Origin: Flavobacteriales bacterium
GTDB lineage: Bacteria > Bacteroidota > Bacteroidia > Flavobacteriales_F > PHOS-HE28
DNA length: 64,000 bases
Assembly: GCA_016699575.1 (NCBI GenBank)
Contig: CP064979.1
Span: forward strand, 620,001-684,000
Reading direction: 5' to 3'
Below, piece by piece: positions 26,830 to 35,073 of this stretch. Every line of letters starts with the position of its first letter. The stretch's first letter is position 1. The position numbers and the translations under genes are program-made. Under the pieces are notes generated by a model. That model made no database searches. It was not told the DNA's origin and saw only the letters and a program-made list of their open reading frames with translations.

Positions 26830-28341
26830 ATGAAGCCTTTCCCTGATCCGATCAGTTCCGCGTGGGAACGGTGCGCTTGTATTGTTTTTGGCTTGGTTGT
26901 CTGTAGTGTCGCGCAACCGCAAGGTCTCAACAACCTATGGCAAGGCGGGTTTGAGCATATCAGCGGCCCTCCTTGGGGAGGCTCGGACATTGAGTTCTAC
27001 AGCGGCGCAGCCGTGATCACTTCGGAACTCGACAGAGTCATCGACTTGAAGCACACGTCTGCGAACATTACCAACGCCAATGGTGATTTGCTGTTCTTCA
27101 CGAACGGTGTCGTGGTTGGTCAAGCCGATGGTGATACCATGCTTAACGGTTCAGGCCTCAATCCCAGCGACTACACCGACAACTGGTACCCTGGTGGGCT
27201 GCTTCTACCACAAGCGGCAATCATCATCCCAGGCCCTGGAGATGCGGAGAAGTACTACTTGTTCCACTGTACCTACGACGACATACCGTCTTTCACGGCC
27301 TTCAACCTCTACGTTACAACTGTGGACATGAGCCTGAATTCGGGGGCTGGGGAGGTCGTGGAAAAGAACGAGGTCATCCTCTCAGGCGAGATACAGGCGG
27401 GAAGACTAGACGCTGTGCGGCACGGCAATGGAAGGGACTGGTGGGTATATGCCCATGAGGTGGATTCCGACCGCTTCTGGCGTTTCTTGGTGTCGCCGAG
27501 CGGCATTGATGGGCCGTACGAACAGACCATTGGGGTTGCCCGACCAGCAGATGGCGGGCGGACGGTCTTCTCTCCGGATGGGAGCAAGTTTGCCTATTAC
27601 TGGGGTGGGTCTGACTTGGACATCTTCGCCGTAGATCGTTGTTCCGGTAATATGAGTGACCACGTGCATGTCGCCATCGATGATTTCGACGGTAGCGGTG
27701 GTGTTGCCTTCTCACCAAGTGGACGATTCCTGTATGTCTCGTCCGTGTACGATGTCTACCAAGTTGATATGGACGCTCCTGACGTGGGGGGTTCTATCAC
27801 TCACATTGCAACATGGGACTCCACGTATTCACCATCTCCTCCGTTCGCTACACTCTTCGAAGAAGCCCGCCTAGCCAGGGATGGCAAGATCTACATCAGT
27901 ACTGGCAACAGCACTTTCAAACTGCATGTGATCAACTACCCGGACAGTCTCGGCGCAGCGTGCGACATTCAGCAGCATGCCATTACGCTCCCCACCTACT
28001 GGTTCAACTCCCTCCCCAACCACCCCAACTACCACTTGGGGGCCTTGGATGGCAGCGTATGCGACAGCTTGGATGTGGGCTTGGTGGAGCAGCCGGAGAA
28101 CTTGAACCTGAGCTTGTACCCCAACCCCAACGCGGGCGCCTTTGCCATCACCTACGCACCGCAACCCACCAGCGGCACGCTCGAGGTGCATGCACTGGAT
28201 GGCCGTGTGGTGCACCGCGAGAGCGTGGCGCCTTGGAGCCAACTGAAGCGCGTGGAGCTGCGGGACTTGTCGCCGGGCCTGTACCAATGCACGGTGCGGT
28301 TCGGTGCCCAAGAGGGCGTTAGGAGGTTCGTGGTGGAGTAG
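26830..28341 (+). CDS. T9SS-secreted propeller protein, array paralogue 4
   Basis: 503 residues from the ATG at 26830; the frame is open further upstream only through repeat R. A signal peptide (CIVFGLVVCSVAQPQ) is followed by GLNNLWQGGFEHISGPPWGG, the N-terminal type of paralogues 1 and 6. Distinct residues include SARDG-like LARDGKIYISTGNSTFKLH near 350-370. Its block combination is LEVHALDG with LRDLSPGL and KRVEL. C-terminal type A sorting domain from SLYPNPNAGAF. Confidence 0.85.
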   Translation: MKPFPDPISSAWERCACIVFGLVVCSVAQPQGLNNLWQGGFEHISGPPWGGSDIEFYSGAAVITSELDRVIDLKHTSANITNANGDLLFFTNGVVVGQADGDTMLNGSGLNPSDYTDNWYPGGLLLPQAAIIIPGPGDAEKYYLFHCTYDDIPSFTAFNLYVTTVDMSLNSGAGEVVEKNEVILSGEIQAGRLDAVRHGNGRDWWVYAHEVDSDRFWRFLVSPSGIDGPYEQTIGVARPADGGRTVFSPDGSKFAYYWGGSDLDIFAVDRCSGNMSDHVHVAIDDFDGSGGVAFSPSGRFLYVSSVYDVYQVDMDAPDVGGSITHIATWDSTYSPSPPFATLFEEARLARDGKIYISTGNSTFKLHVINYPDSLGAACDIQQHAITLPTYWFNSLPNHPNYHLGALDGSVCDSLDVGLVEQPENLNLSLYPNPNAGAFAITYAPQPTSGTLEVHALDGRVVHRESVAPWSQLKRVELRDLSPGLYQCTVRFGAQEGVRRFVVE

Positions 28342-28350
28342 GCTACGGCA

Positions 28351-28448
28351 AGCCTATGTTTGATGGAAGCACTATGCAACCATGCGACATACTTGGGGCC
28401 ACAGGCCCGCGACCGATGGACACTCGGCACAGCCGAGCGTCAGCCGAG
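28351..28448 (+). repeat. Array repeat R, copy D (truncated, 98 bp)
   Basis: Identical in type to copies A and B but cut after GCGTCAGCCGAG, inside the second stem, so it lacks the GCGAGCAGG end. TATGTTTG is at 28355-28362. It is the only copy with a different junction. Confidence 0.85.
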
Positions 28449-28449
28449 G

Positions 28450-28518
28450 AGCGCTTACCACTGGATGATCACAACAGTAAGCGGCGTGCTTTGACAAGGC
28501 ACCGTAACAGTTTACTGA
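28450..28518 (+). pseudogene. C-terminal remnant (tail 4), 22 codons with internal TGA
   Basis: Reads SAYHWMITTVSGVL, TGA at 28492-28494, then QGTVTVY and a second TGA. It matches the end of a type A sorting domain, with its YHW and GTVTVY motifs. Confidence 0.65.
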
Positions 28519-28538
28519 GCCCCACCGTGGATGAACCG

Positions 28539-30035
28539 ATGAAGACGAGAAGAGCCCGAGTGCGTGTGTTGCTGAGCGCCGTTGTCGCGCTTGGCGGGGG
28601 TGCGGCCTTCGGTCAAGGTCTGGACAACCTTTGGCTAGGTGGCTATGACAACTGGTTTGGTGCAGCGCCATGGGGTGGGTCGAGCATCAACTTTACAACG
28701 GGAACACCAGTGATCTACCAAGATCCGAGATCCATTGACCTCCTTCACACGGCAGCGAACATTAGCGATTCGAACGGTGAATTGCTCTTCTTCACGAACG
28801 GTGTGGTGATCGGGAAAGCCGACGGTGATACAATGCAGAACGGAGCGGGGTTGAATCCGAGCGACTACACGGACAATTGGTACCCGGATGGCTTGCTTTT
28901 GTACCAAGCCGACTTGATCATCCCGAAACCGGGACACCCAAATCGGTATTTCCTGTTCCATAACACCGTGGACGTGATACCTGGGTTCACAAGCTTGTAC
29001 GTTTACCTCACCGAGGTTGATATGAGCTTGGATGGAGGGAGCGGCGCTGTGCTAACGAAAAACCAAGTGTTGCATACCGGCCCACTTCAGAACGGGCATT
29101 TGACCGGTGTGAAGCACGGGAACGGTCGTGACTGGTGGGTGTTTGCTCACGCGCTTAACACGGATGAATTCCTCCGGTGGTTGGTTACCCCGCAGGGGGT
29201 TTTCGGACCCTGGAGCCAAAGCGTAGGTGCTGTCAGGGACGCGGACCCGGGCCAAGTTGTGTTCAGTTCCGATGGTGGTCGCTTCGCGTATTTTGCCGGC
29301 CTGTCCGGCTTGGACGTGTTTGAGGTGGACCGCTGTTCAGGACTTTTTTCCGTCTTTGGCCATGTGGATGTATTGGACGGGTTTTACGGCATCGGCGCTT
29401 CCTTCTCCCCCAACGGGCGTTTCGTGTACTTGAGCAATGGTTTGGACATGTTCCAAGTTGACACCGAGGCAGCCGATATGCAGGGCGACACGGTGCATAT
29501 TGCGAGATGGGATTCCACCTACTCCCCAGAGTTCCCATTCGCAACCGTATTCGGTGCGTCAAAGCTTGCTCCGGATGGTAAGATCTACATCAGCACGTTG
29601 AACAGCACGGATAAGCTGCACGTGATAAACTATCCGGACAGCTTTGGCCTGGCATGTGGTATTGTGCAACATGCCATCACCCTGCCCACCTACTGGAAGA
29701 ACTCCCTCCCCAACCACCCCAACTACCACTTGGGGGCCTTGGATGGCAGCGTATGCGACAGCTTGGATGTGGGGTTAGTGGAGCAGCCGGAGAACTTGAA
29801 CATGAGCTTGTACCCCAACCCCAACACGGGGGCCTTTGCCATCACCTATGCACCGCAACCCAGCAGCGGCACGCTGGAGGTGCACGCACTGGATGGCCGC
29901 GTGGTGCACCGCGAGAGCGTGGCGCCTTGGAGCCAACTGAAGGGCGTGGAGCTGCCGCGACTTGCACCGGGCCTATACCAATGCACGGTGCGGTTCGGTG
30001 CCCACGAGGGCGTTAGGAGGTTCGTGGTGGAGTAG
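28539..30035 (+). CDS. T9SS-secreted propeller protein, array paralogue 5
   Basis: 498 residues; signal peptide VVALGGGAAFGQ, then GLDNLWLGGYDNWFGAAPWGG, the N-terminal type of paralogues 2 and 3. The middle is the most diverged of that type (FLFHNTVDVIPGFTSLYVYL, RDWWVFAHALNTDEFLRWLV). Shares GLACGIVQHAITLPTYWKNSL-like text with paralogue 6 (both use Phe in YPDSFGLAC). Block combination LEVHALDG, KGVEL, LPRLAPGL; the sorting domain begins MSLYPNPNTGAF as in paralogue 6. Confidence 0.85.
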   Translation: MKTRRARVRVLLSAVVALGGGAAFGQGLDNLWLGGYDNWFGAAPWGGSSINFTTGTPVIYQDPRSIDLLHTAANISDSNGELLFFTNGVVIGKADGDTMQNGAGLNPSDYTDNWYPDGLLLYQADLIIPKPGHPNRYFLFHNTVDVIPGFTSLYVYLTEVDMSLDGGSGAVLTKNQVLHTGPLQNGHLTGVKHGNGRDWWVFAHALNTDEFLRWLVTPQGVFGPWSQSVGAVRDADPGQVVFSSDGGRFAYFAGLSGLDVFEVDRCSGLFSVFGHVDVLDGFYGIGASFSPNGRFVYLSNGLDMFQVDTEAADMQGDTVHIARWDSTYSPEFPFATVFGASKLAPDGKIYISTLNSTDKLHVINYPDSFGLACGIVQHAITLPTYWKNSLPNHPNYHLGALDGSVCDSLDVGLVEQPENLNMSLYPNPNTGAFAITYAPQPSSGTLEVHALDGRVVHRESVAPWSQLKGVELPRLAPGLYQCTVRFGAHEGVRRFVVE

Positions 30036-30043
30036 GCGGCGGT

Positions 30044-30177
30044 AGGCCTATGTTTGATGGAAGCACATTGCAACCATGGAACATGGGGGCCACAGGCCCA
30101 CTACCGATGGACACTCGGCACAGCCGAGCGTCAGCCGAGTGCGTTCAGCGGGCGTTGTGCACTACGCGAGCAGGTGC
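30044..30177 (+). repeat. Array repeat R, copy E
   Basis: Copy with a short internal deletion (CATGGAACATGGGGGCC) and GCGTTCAGCG in place of GCGATCAGCG. It ends at GCGAGCAGGTGC, the usual junction. TATGTTTG is at 30049-30056. Confidence 0.8.
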
Positions 30178-30178
30178 T

Positions 30179-30250
30179 GGGGGTCTGTACCAGTGGACGA
30201 TGACCATGGATGGTGTGCGATTGCAACAGGGTAGTGTGACAATTTTCTGA
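30179..30250 (+). pseudogene. C-terminal remnant (tail 5), 23 codons
   Basis: Reads GGLYQWTMTMDGVRLQQGSVTIF then TGA in frame, the last two strands of a type A sorting domain, joined to repeat R copy E. Paralogue 6 starts 7 bases after its stop. Confidence 0.7.
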
Positions 30251-30257
30251 GCTACGA

Positions 30258-31772
30258 ATGAGAGTAGTGATGCGCTACACGCAAAGGACAGTTCTTGGGA
30301 TGTTCGGCATCATTTGCCTAGGCCATTGGTTTGCTCAACGAGCCATAGGGCAGGGTTTGAACAACCTGTGGCAGGGAGGATACGAGCACATCAGCGGTCC
30401 TCCTTGGGGCGGCTCGGACATCGAATTTGCCGGTGGCACCGCCACAATTTCCCCCCAATTGTCCCGTGTCATCGACCTGCAGCACACGGCAGCGAACATT
30501 ACGAGTTCTACAGGCGAACTGCTGTTCTTTACCAACGGAGTTGTAATTGGCCAAGCCGATGGCGACACCATGTTGAATGGGGCAGGGCTCAACCCCAGCG
30601 ACTACACCGACAATTGGTACCCGGGCGGGCTCCTGCTCCCACAAGCAGCACTCATCATACCTGATCCGGGCAATGCCGAGCGGTGCTTTTTGTTCCACTG
30701 CACATACGATGACATCCCCACGTTTGCGGCGTACAACTTGTATGTGACAATCGTTGACATGAGCTTGAACTCAGGCCAGGGATCTGTACTGCAAAAGAAC
30801 CAGGTAATTCATACGGGGAATATTCAAGCAGGCCGACTGGATGCGGTACGGCATGGCAATGGACGCGATTGGTGGGTTTATGCGCACGAGATCGCCACAG
30901 ACCGCTTCTGGCGGTTTCTCGTGTCACCAAGCGGCGTTGACGGTCCTTACGAACAATTCGCTGGTGTTGCACGACCTGCAGATGGGGGGCGAACTGTTTT
31001 CTCGCCGGACGGAAGCAAGTTCGCGTACTACTGGGGCGGGTCCGACCTGGACATCTTCTCGGTCGATCGTTGCTCAGGGCTCTTCAGCGACCATGTTCAC
31101 ATCAGTATTGATGATTACGACGGAAGCGGTGGTGTGGCCTTCTCCGCGAGCGGCCGCTTTCTGTATGTGTCCTCGGTGCTTGATGTGTACCAAGTGGACA
31201 TGGATGCAACCGATATTGGTGCATCCATATTGGACATAGCCTCTTGGGACTCCACCTACTCACCTTTCCCGCCCTTTGCTACCGTTTTTGATGCGGCCAA
31301 GCTTGCTCCGGACGGGAGGATCTATATCAGCACGGGCAACAGCACTGACAAGCTGCATGTGATCAACTATCCGGACAGCTTTGGTCTTGCCTGCGATTTG
31401 GTTCAACATGATATCACTTTGCCCACCTACTGGCAAAACTCCCTCCCCAACCACCCCAACTACCACTTGGGTGCGTTGGCTGGGAGCGTATGCGACAGCT
31501 TGGATGTGGGGTTGTTGGAGCAGCCGGAGAACTTGAACATGAGCCTATACCCCAACCCCAACACGGGGGCTTTTGCCATCACCTACGCACCCCAACCCAC
31601 CAGCGGTGTGCTGGAGGTGGTAGCACTGGATGGCCGCGTGGTGCACCGCGAGAGCGTGGCGCCTTGGAGCCAACTGAAGGGCGTGGAGCTGCGGGACTTG
31701 TCGCCGGGCCTGTACCAATGCACGGTGCGGTTCGGTGCCCAAGAGGGCGTTAGGAGGTTCGTGGTGGAGTAG
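30258..31772 (+). CDS. T9SS-secreted propeller protein, array paralogue 6
   Basis: 504 residues; a start at 30258 or at ATG 30270 gives signal peptide IICLGHWFAQRAIGQ. N-terminal type as in paralogues 1 and 4 (GLNNLWQGGYEHISGPPWGGS). Blades include CFLFHCTYDDIPTFAAYNLY, RDWWVYAHEIATDRFWRFL, FSPDGSKFAYYWGGSDLDIF. The C-terminal part combines LEVVALDG, KGVEL and LRDLSPGL. It is the last array member; no tail remnant follows its repeat. Confidence 0.85.
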   Translation: MRVVMRYTQRTVLGMFGIICLGHWFAQRAIGQGLNNLWQGGYEHISGPPWGGSDIEFAGGTATISPQLSRVIDLQHTAANITSSTGELLFFTNGVVIGQADGDTMLNGAGLNPSDYTDNWYPGGLLLPQAALIIPDPGNAERCFLFHCTYDDIPTFAAYNLYVTIVDMSLNSGQGSVLQKNQVIHTGNIQAGRLDAVRHGNGRDWWVYAHEIATDRFWRFLVSPSGVDGPYEQFAGVARPADGGRTVFSPDGSKFAYYWGGSDLDIFSVDRCSGLFSDHVHISIDDYDGSGGVAFSASGRFLYVSSVLDVYQVDMDATDIGASILDIASWDSTYSPFPPFATVFDAAKLAPDGRIYISTGNSTDKLHVINYPDSFGLACDLVQHDITLPTYWQNSLPNHPNYHLGALAGSVCDSLDVGLLEQPENLNMSLYPNPNTGAFAITYAPQPTSGVLEVVALDGRVVHRESVAPWSQLKGVELRDLSPGLYQCTVRFGAQEGVRRFVVE

Positions 31773-31781
31773 GCGGCGGCA

Positions 31782-31919
31782 AGCCTATGTTTGATGGAAG
31801 CACATTGCAACCATGGAACATACATGGGGCCACAGGCCCACTACCGATGGACACTCGGCACAGCCGAGCGTCAGCCGAGTGCGATCAGTGGGCGTTGTGC
31901 ACTACGCGAGCAGGTGCGG
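31782..31919 (+). repeat. Array repeat R, copy F (138 bp, array end)
   Basis: Full-length copy of the C/E subtype, TATGTTTG at 31786-31793, ending GCGAGCAGGTGCGG. Downstream, 31920-32052, is unrelated DNA without a gene; it holds an inverted repeat GAGGTG (31921-31926) / CACCTC (31942-31947) and TATCATTG at 32023, one base from the -7 consensus, before the next gene. Confidence 0.8.
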
Positions 31920-32052
31920 AGAGGTGAGCGTCTTGGACCGGCACCTCGCAAGAATGAGCTCTGGTCAGTGCCCAATACGATAGGTCGGTCCTGTTGCGGC
32001 AACGCTTCCAGTCCCCCACGTCTATCATTGCCACCGCAGTCCACTGATCGGC

Positions 32053-33507
32053 ATGCCCTTGTTCAGCACCATCAAGAACTTCTTCTCCCCTGACCGCCGC
32101 TGGCCTTGGCTGCTGCTGGCCTTGGCGCTGAAGCTGGGCGGTGTGGTGTTCTTCCTCATCTATAACCGCGCCGAGGCCGGCAGCCGGCACATTGCGCTGG
32201 AGCACGGCGATACGTTCTCGTACCTGGACCCCATCGACAACCTGCTCAGCACGGGCCATTACACGCCCGACCTGCGCATGCCCGGCTACGGTGCGGTGTA
32301 CCTGCTCTTCCGGTTGGTGGTGGAGCCCATCATCGCGCGCGACCTGGTGGTGCTGTTGCAGATGGTGCTGGCTGCCGTGGCCGTGTACGTAGGGGCGCGT
32401 CTCGCACAGCGCCTTACGGGCAGGAACGCGGCCTTCGTCATCGTCTTCTTCCTGCTGGGCATAAGCCCGTACATGAGCACGTTGGAGAGCCGGTTGTGCA
32501 CGGAGAGCTTCTGCACCTCGGCGTTGATCTTCGCTTGTTGGCTGCTGCTGCGCTGGCGCGATGAAGGACGTAAGCGCTGGCTCTTGCTGGCCGGTGCGTT
32601 GGTGGGCTGGGCCATCTTCCTGCGGCCCATTACAGGCGTGGCGCTGTTGGCGCTGGCGCCCATGGCCTATGTGAGCACCGCCCCCACCCTGCTGAAGCGC
32701 TGGTGGCCGGTGGTGCTCTTCCTGCTCCCCTTCGGCGTGGCGGATGGCATTTGGACCGCCCGCAACTATGTGGTGAACCAGGCTTTCCATCCGCTCACCA
32801 ACGGGCTCTACTACACCAATGCAAGCGGGCGTGTGTACTGGGCCTGCGTGGACCTGGTGCGCCTTTATGGTGGGCACAGCATGTGGTGGGACGACCGCAG
32901 CCACGTGGCCTGGTTCAACGCCTACGACGTGGGCACCGGGCTGCCCAAGAACACCAATGGCCTGCCCCCGCCGGATTGGTTCCACACACCTGAGTTCAAC
33001 CTGGACAGTCTCAAGGATCTTTCCGCCCGGACCTATCATGTGCAGGAAAGTGCCATGGACAGCGCGGAACGCGAAACCCTAACGCTCGCCACAGTGGCCC
33101 GCTACCGGCGCTATGTCGACAGTGCGCGGGAGCACTTCCCGCTTCGCACCACCATAGGGGGCAGGGCCATGAACACATGGAACTTCTTCTGGCAATACGG
33201 CTCGGCGGGGTTGTTCTTCAAGCCATGGGCGGAATCGTCGCTGCCTGCCAAGGCCATGAAGGCCTACCAAGGCGCCGTGTACCTGGTGGCCATTTTCCTG
33301 GGCACCGCAGCGGGGCTGTTGCGCCTGTTCGACCGGCGCAGCAGCATGCCCCTGCGCAGCGTAGGTGCCTTGGCGGTCGTGGGGGTGCTGATGATCCCGC
33401 TCCTGTTCCAGTTGACGGAGTACAGGTACAGCGTGCCGAGCTTTCCCTTCCTGTTGATCCTGGCCTTGGACCAATTGTACCGGTGGAAGGCTTCCTTGCG
33501 CACCTGA
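32053..33507 (+). CDS. GT-C type membrane glycosyltransferase
   Basis: A 484-residue integral membrane protein with about ten hydrophobic segments. The N-terminal helix is followed by a loop containing an acidic pair (EHGDTFSYLDPIDNL), as in GT-C enzymes where an Asp or Glu in the first extracytoplasmic loop is catalytic. Helix-rich middle (about 95-235) and a large periplasmic loop (about 245-375) precede the C-terminal helices. GT-C enzymes use polyprenyl-phosphate sugars on the outer face of the inner membrane. It heads the co-directional glycan cluster. Donor and acceptor unknown. Confidence 0.75.
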   Translation: MPLFSTIKNFFSPDRRWPWLLLALALKLGGVVFFLIYNRAEAGSRHIALEHGDTFSYLDPIDNLLSTGHYTPDLRMPGYGAVYLLFRLVVEPIIARDLVVLLQMVLAAVAVYVGARLAQRLTGRNAAFVIVFFLLGISPYMSTLESRLCTESFCTSALIFACWLLLRWRDEGRKRWLLLAGALVGWAIFLRPITGVALLALAPMAYVSTAPTLLKRWWPVVLFLLPFGVADGIWTARNYVVNQAFHPLTNGLYYTNASGRVYWACVDLVRLYGGHSMWWDDRSHVAWFNAYDVGTGLPKNTNGLPPPDWFHTPEFNLDSLKDLSARTYHVQESAMDSAERETLTLATVARYRRYVDSAREHFPLRTTIGGRAMNTWNFFWQYGSAGLFFKPWAESSLPAKAMKAYQGAVYLVAIFLGTAAGLLRLFDRRSSMPLRSVGALAVVGVLMIPLLFQLTEYRYSVPSFPFLLILALDQLYRWKASLRT

Positions 33508-33566
33508 ACGCGTCTTGAAGTTTACGAACGACATTTGGCCGCCTTCCGCCCGAGCACGCCGCACCC

Positions 33567-34508
33567 ATGCCACGGATCTCACTGGTCATTCCCGTATTCA
33601 ACGAAGCTGAGAGCCTTCCTTACCTCTTCGAGGCCCTGGACAAGGCCCTTGCAGGCCTTGACCACGAGATCGTGCTGGTGAACGACGGCTCGCGCGACAA
33701 AAGCATGGAGGTGCTGCGCGAGCACGCCGCGCGCGACCCCAAGCTGAAGGTGATCGACTTCCGTCGCAACTTCGGGCAAACGGCCGCCATCAACGCTGGC
33801 ATACAGCACGCCACCGGCGATGTGCTGGTGCTGATGGACAGCGATCTGGAGAACGACCCCGCCGACATACCGCGGCTGCTGGCCGAACTGGACAATGGCT
33901 TCGATGTGGTGAGCGGCTGGCGCAAGGACCGCTGGCAAGGCAGCTACCTGACGCGCAAACTGCCCAGCGAAACGGCCAACCGCCTGATCAGCTCCATCAG
34001 CGGGGTGAAGCTGCACGACTACGGCTGCACGCTGAAGGCCTATCGCCGCGACGTGATCAAGGACGTGGCGCTGTACGGCCAGATGCACCGCTTCATTCCG
34101 GTGTATTGCAGCTGGCAGGGCGGCCGCGTGGGCGAGCTACCGGTGAACTACACCCCGCGCCGTTTCGGCAAGAGCAACTACGGTCTGTTCCGCACTTACA
34201 AGGTGCTGCTGGACCTGCTGCTCATCAAGTTCCTGGACAAGTTCATGACCAAGCCCATCCACTTCTTCGGTGGTGCGGGCTTCATCAGCTTCATCCTTGC
34301 CTTCATAACGGGCGGGCTGGCGTTGTACTTCAAGTTCACCGGGCAGAAGGACCTGGTCGAAACGCCGCTGCCGGTCATCACGGCCATGTTCCTCATCGTG
34401 GGGCTGGTGATGGTGCTGCTGGGCATCCTGGCGGAAATACAAATGCGCACCTACTACGAAAGCCGCGGTGTGCGCCCGTACTCCATCCGCAGCAAGGTGA
34501 ATTGCTGA
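33567..34508 (+). CDS. GT2 glycosyltransferase, polyprenyl-phosphate sugar synthase type (GtrB/DPM-like)
   Basis: 313 residues. The N-terminal GT-A domain shows ISLVIPVFNEAESL, nucleotide-binding VNDGSRDKS, the metal-binding DSDLEND and the acceptor-side region GWRKDRW; the C-terminus has two membrane helices (about 233-255 and 268-292). This layout is that of GtrB, ArnC and dolichol-phosphate mannose synthases, which load a sugar on a polyprenyl phosphate. That would supply the donor used by the GT-C enzyme encoded upstream, a plausible functional pair. The sugar cannot be assigned. Confidence 0.88.
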   Translation: MPRISLVIPVFNEAESLPYLFEALDKALAGLDHEIVLVNDGSRDKSMEVLREHAARDPKLKVIDFRRNFGQTAAINAGIQHATGDVLVLMDSDLENDPADIPRLLAELDNGFDVVSGWRKDRWQGSYLTRKLPSETANRLISSISGVKLHDYGCTLKAYRRDVIKDVALYGQMHRFIPVYCSWQGGRVGELPVNYTPRRFGKSNYGLFRTYKVLLDLLLIKFLDKFMTKPIHFFGGAGFISFILAFITGGLALYFKFTGQKDLVETPLPVITAMFLIVGLVMVLLGILAEIQMRTYYESRGVRPYSIRSKVNC

Positions 34509-34512
34509 ACCC

Positions 34513-35073
34513 ATGCGCAAACTGAACCTCGGCAGCGGCGAATTCCTCAAGGAGGGGTTCGTGAACGTTGACTTCTACTCGGTGAGCAAACCCGATGTGG
34601 AGCATGACCTGTCGAAGTTCCCCTACCCGTTCGCCGACAACGAGTTCGACCACGTGGAGAGCGACCACTGCTTCGAGCACCTGCCCAACCCGTTCGCGGT
34701 GATGCGCGAAGTGCACCGCATTGCGAAGCCCGGCGCCACCGTCGTCATACGGGTGCCGCACTTCAGCCGGGGCTTCACGCATGCCGAGCACAAGGCCGGG
34801 TTCGACGTCACCTTCCCGTACTACTTCCGCAGCGACTTCAAGGGTGGCTACCAAGGGGTGGAGTTCGGCACCACGGCGGTGAAGCTCACCTGGTTCGCAC
34901 AGCCGTACTTCAAAAAGTCGGTGCTGTCCCCGCCGGTGTTCTGGACAGCACGCACCATGGGCGCCGTGTTCAGCTTCTTCGCGAACCTTTCACCGTTCCT
35001 GTGCAGCCGCATCTGGTGTTTCTGGGTGGGTGGTTTCGAAGAGGTTGAATTCCGATTGACGGTCAAGAAGTGA
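34513..35073 (+). CDS. Class I SAM-dependent methyltransferase
   Basis: 186 residues. Starts with KLNLGSGEFLKEGFVNVDFY (SAM-binding glycine motif and the acidic end of strand 2) and continues with DNEFDHVESDHCFEHLPNP, the typical motif of small methyltransferases that modify sugars or lipids. The C-terminal third carries aromatic and hydrophobic stretches (VFWTARTMGAVFSFFANL). Starts 4 bases after the GT2 stop and ends directly before the next ATG, so it is within the glycan operon. Confidence 0.8.
   Translation: MRKLNLGSGEFLKEGFVNVDFYSVSKPDVEHDLSKFPYPFADNEFDHVESDHCFEHLPNPFAVMREVHRIAKPGATVVIRVPHFSRGFTHAEHKAGFDVTFPYYFRSDFKGGYQGVEFGTTAVKLTWFAQPYFKKSVLSPPVFWTARTMGAVFSFFANLSPFLCSRIWCFWVGGFEEVEFRLTVKK

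Noticed and set aside
19692..31772. Diversity-generating retroelement as cause of variable parts
   Set aside because: No reverse transcriptase, template repeat or adenine-biased substitutions seen, and variability spans two thirds of the gene rather than a short segment.
19692..31919. Array could be an integron cassette array with the repeats as attC sites
   Set aside because: The repeats lack the GTTRRRY/RYYYAAC ends of attC, no integron integrase is present, and all cassettes are paralogues with shared 3' ends.
31885..33039. 384-codon minus-strand frame over the GT-C gene
   Set aside because: The plus strand encodes a clear membrane glycosyltransferase; the minus product is a Gln/His/Arg-rich shadow.
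33514..33537. Promoter before the GT2 gene (TTG and GACATTTG)
   Set aside because: First -7 base mismatched and spacing only 13 bases; an operon with the upstream gene is equally likely.
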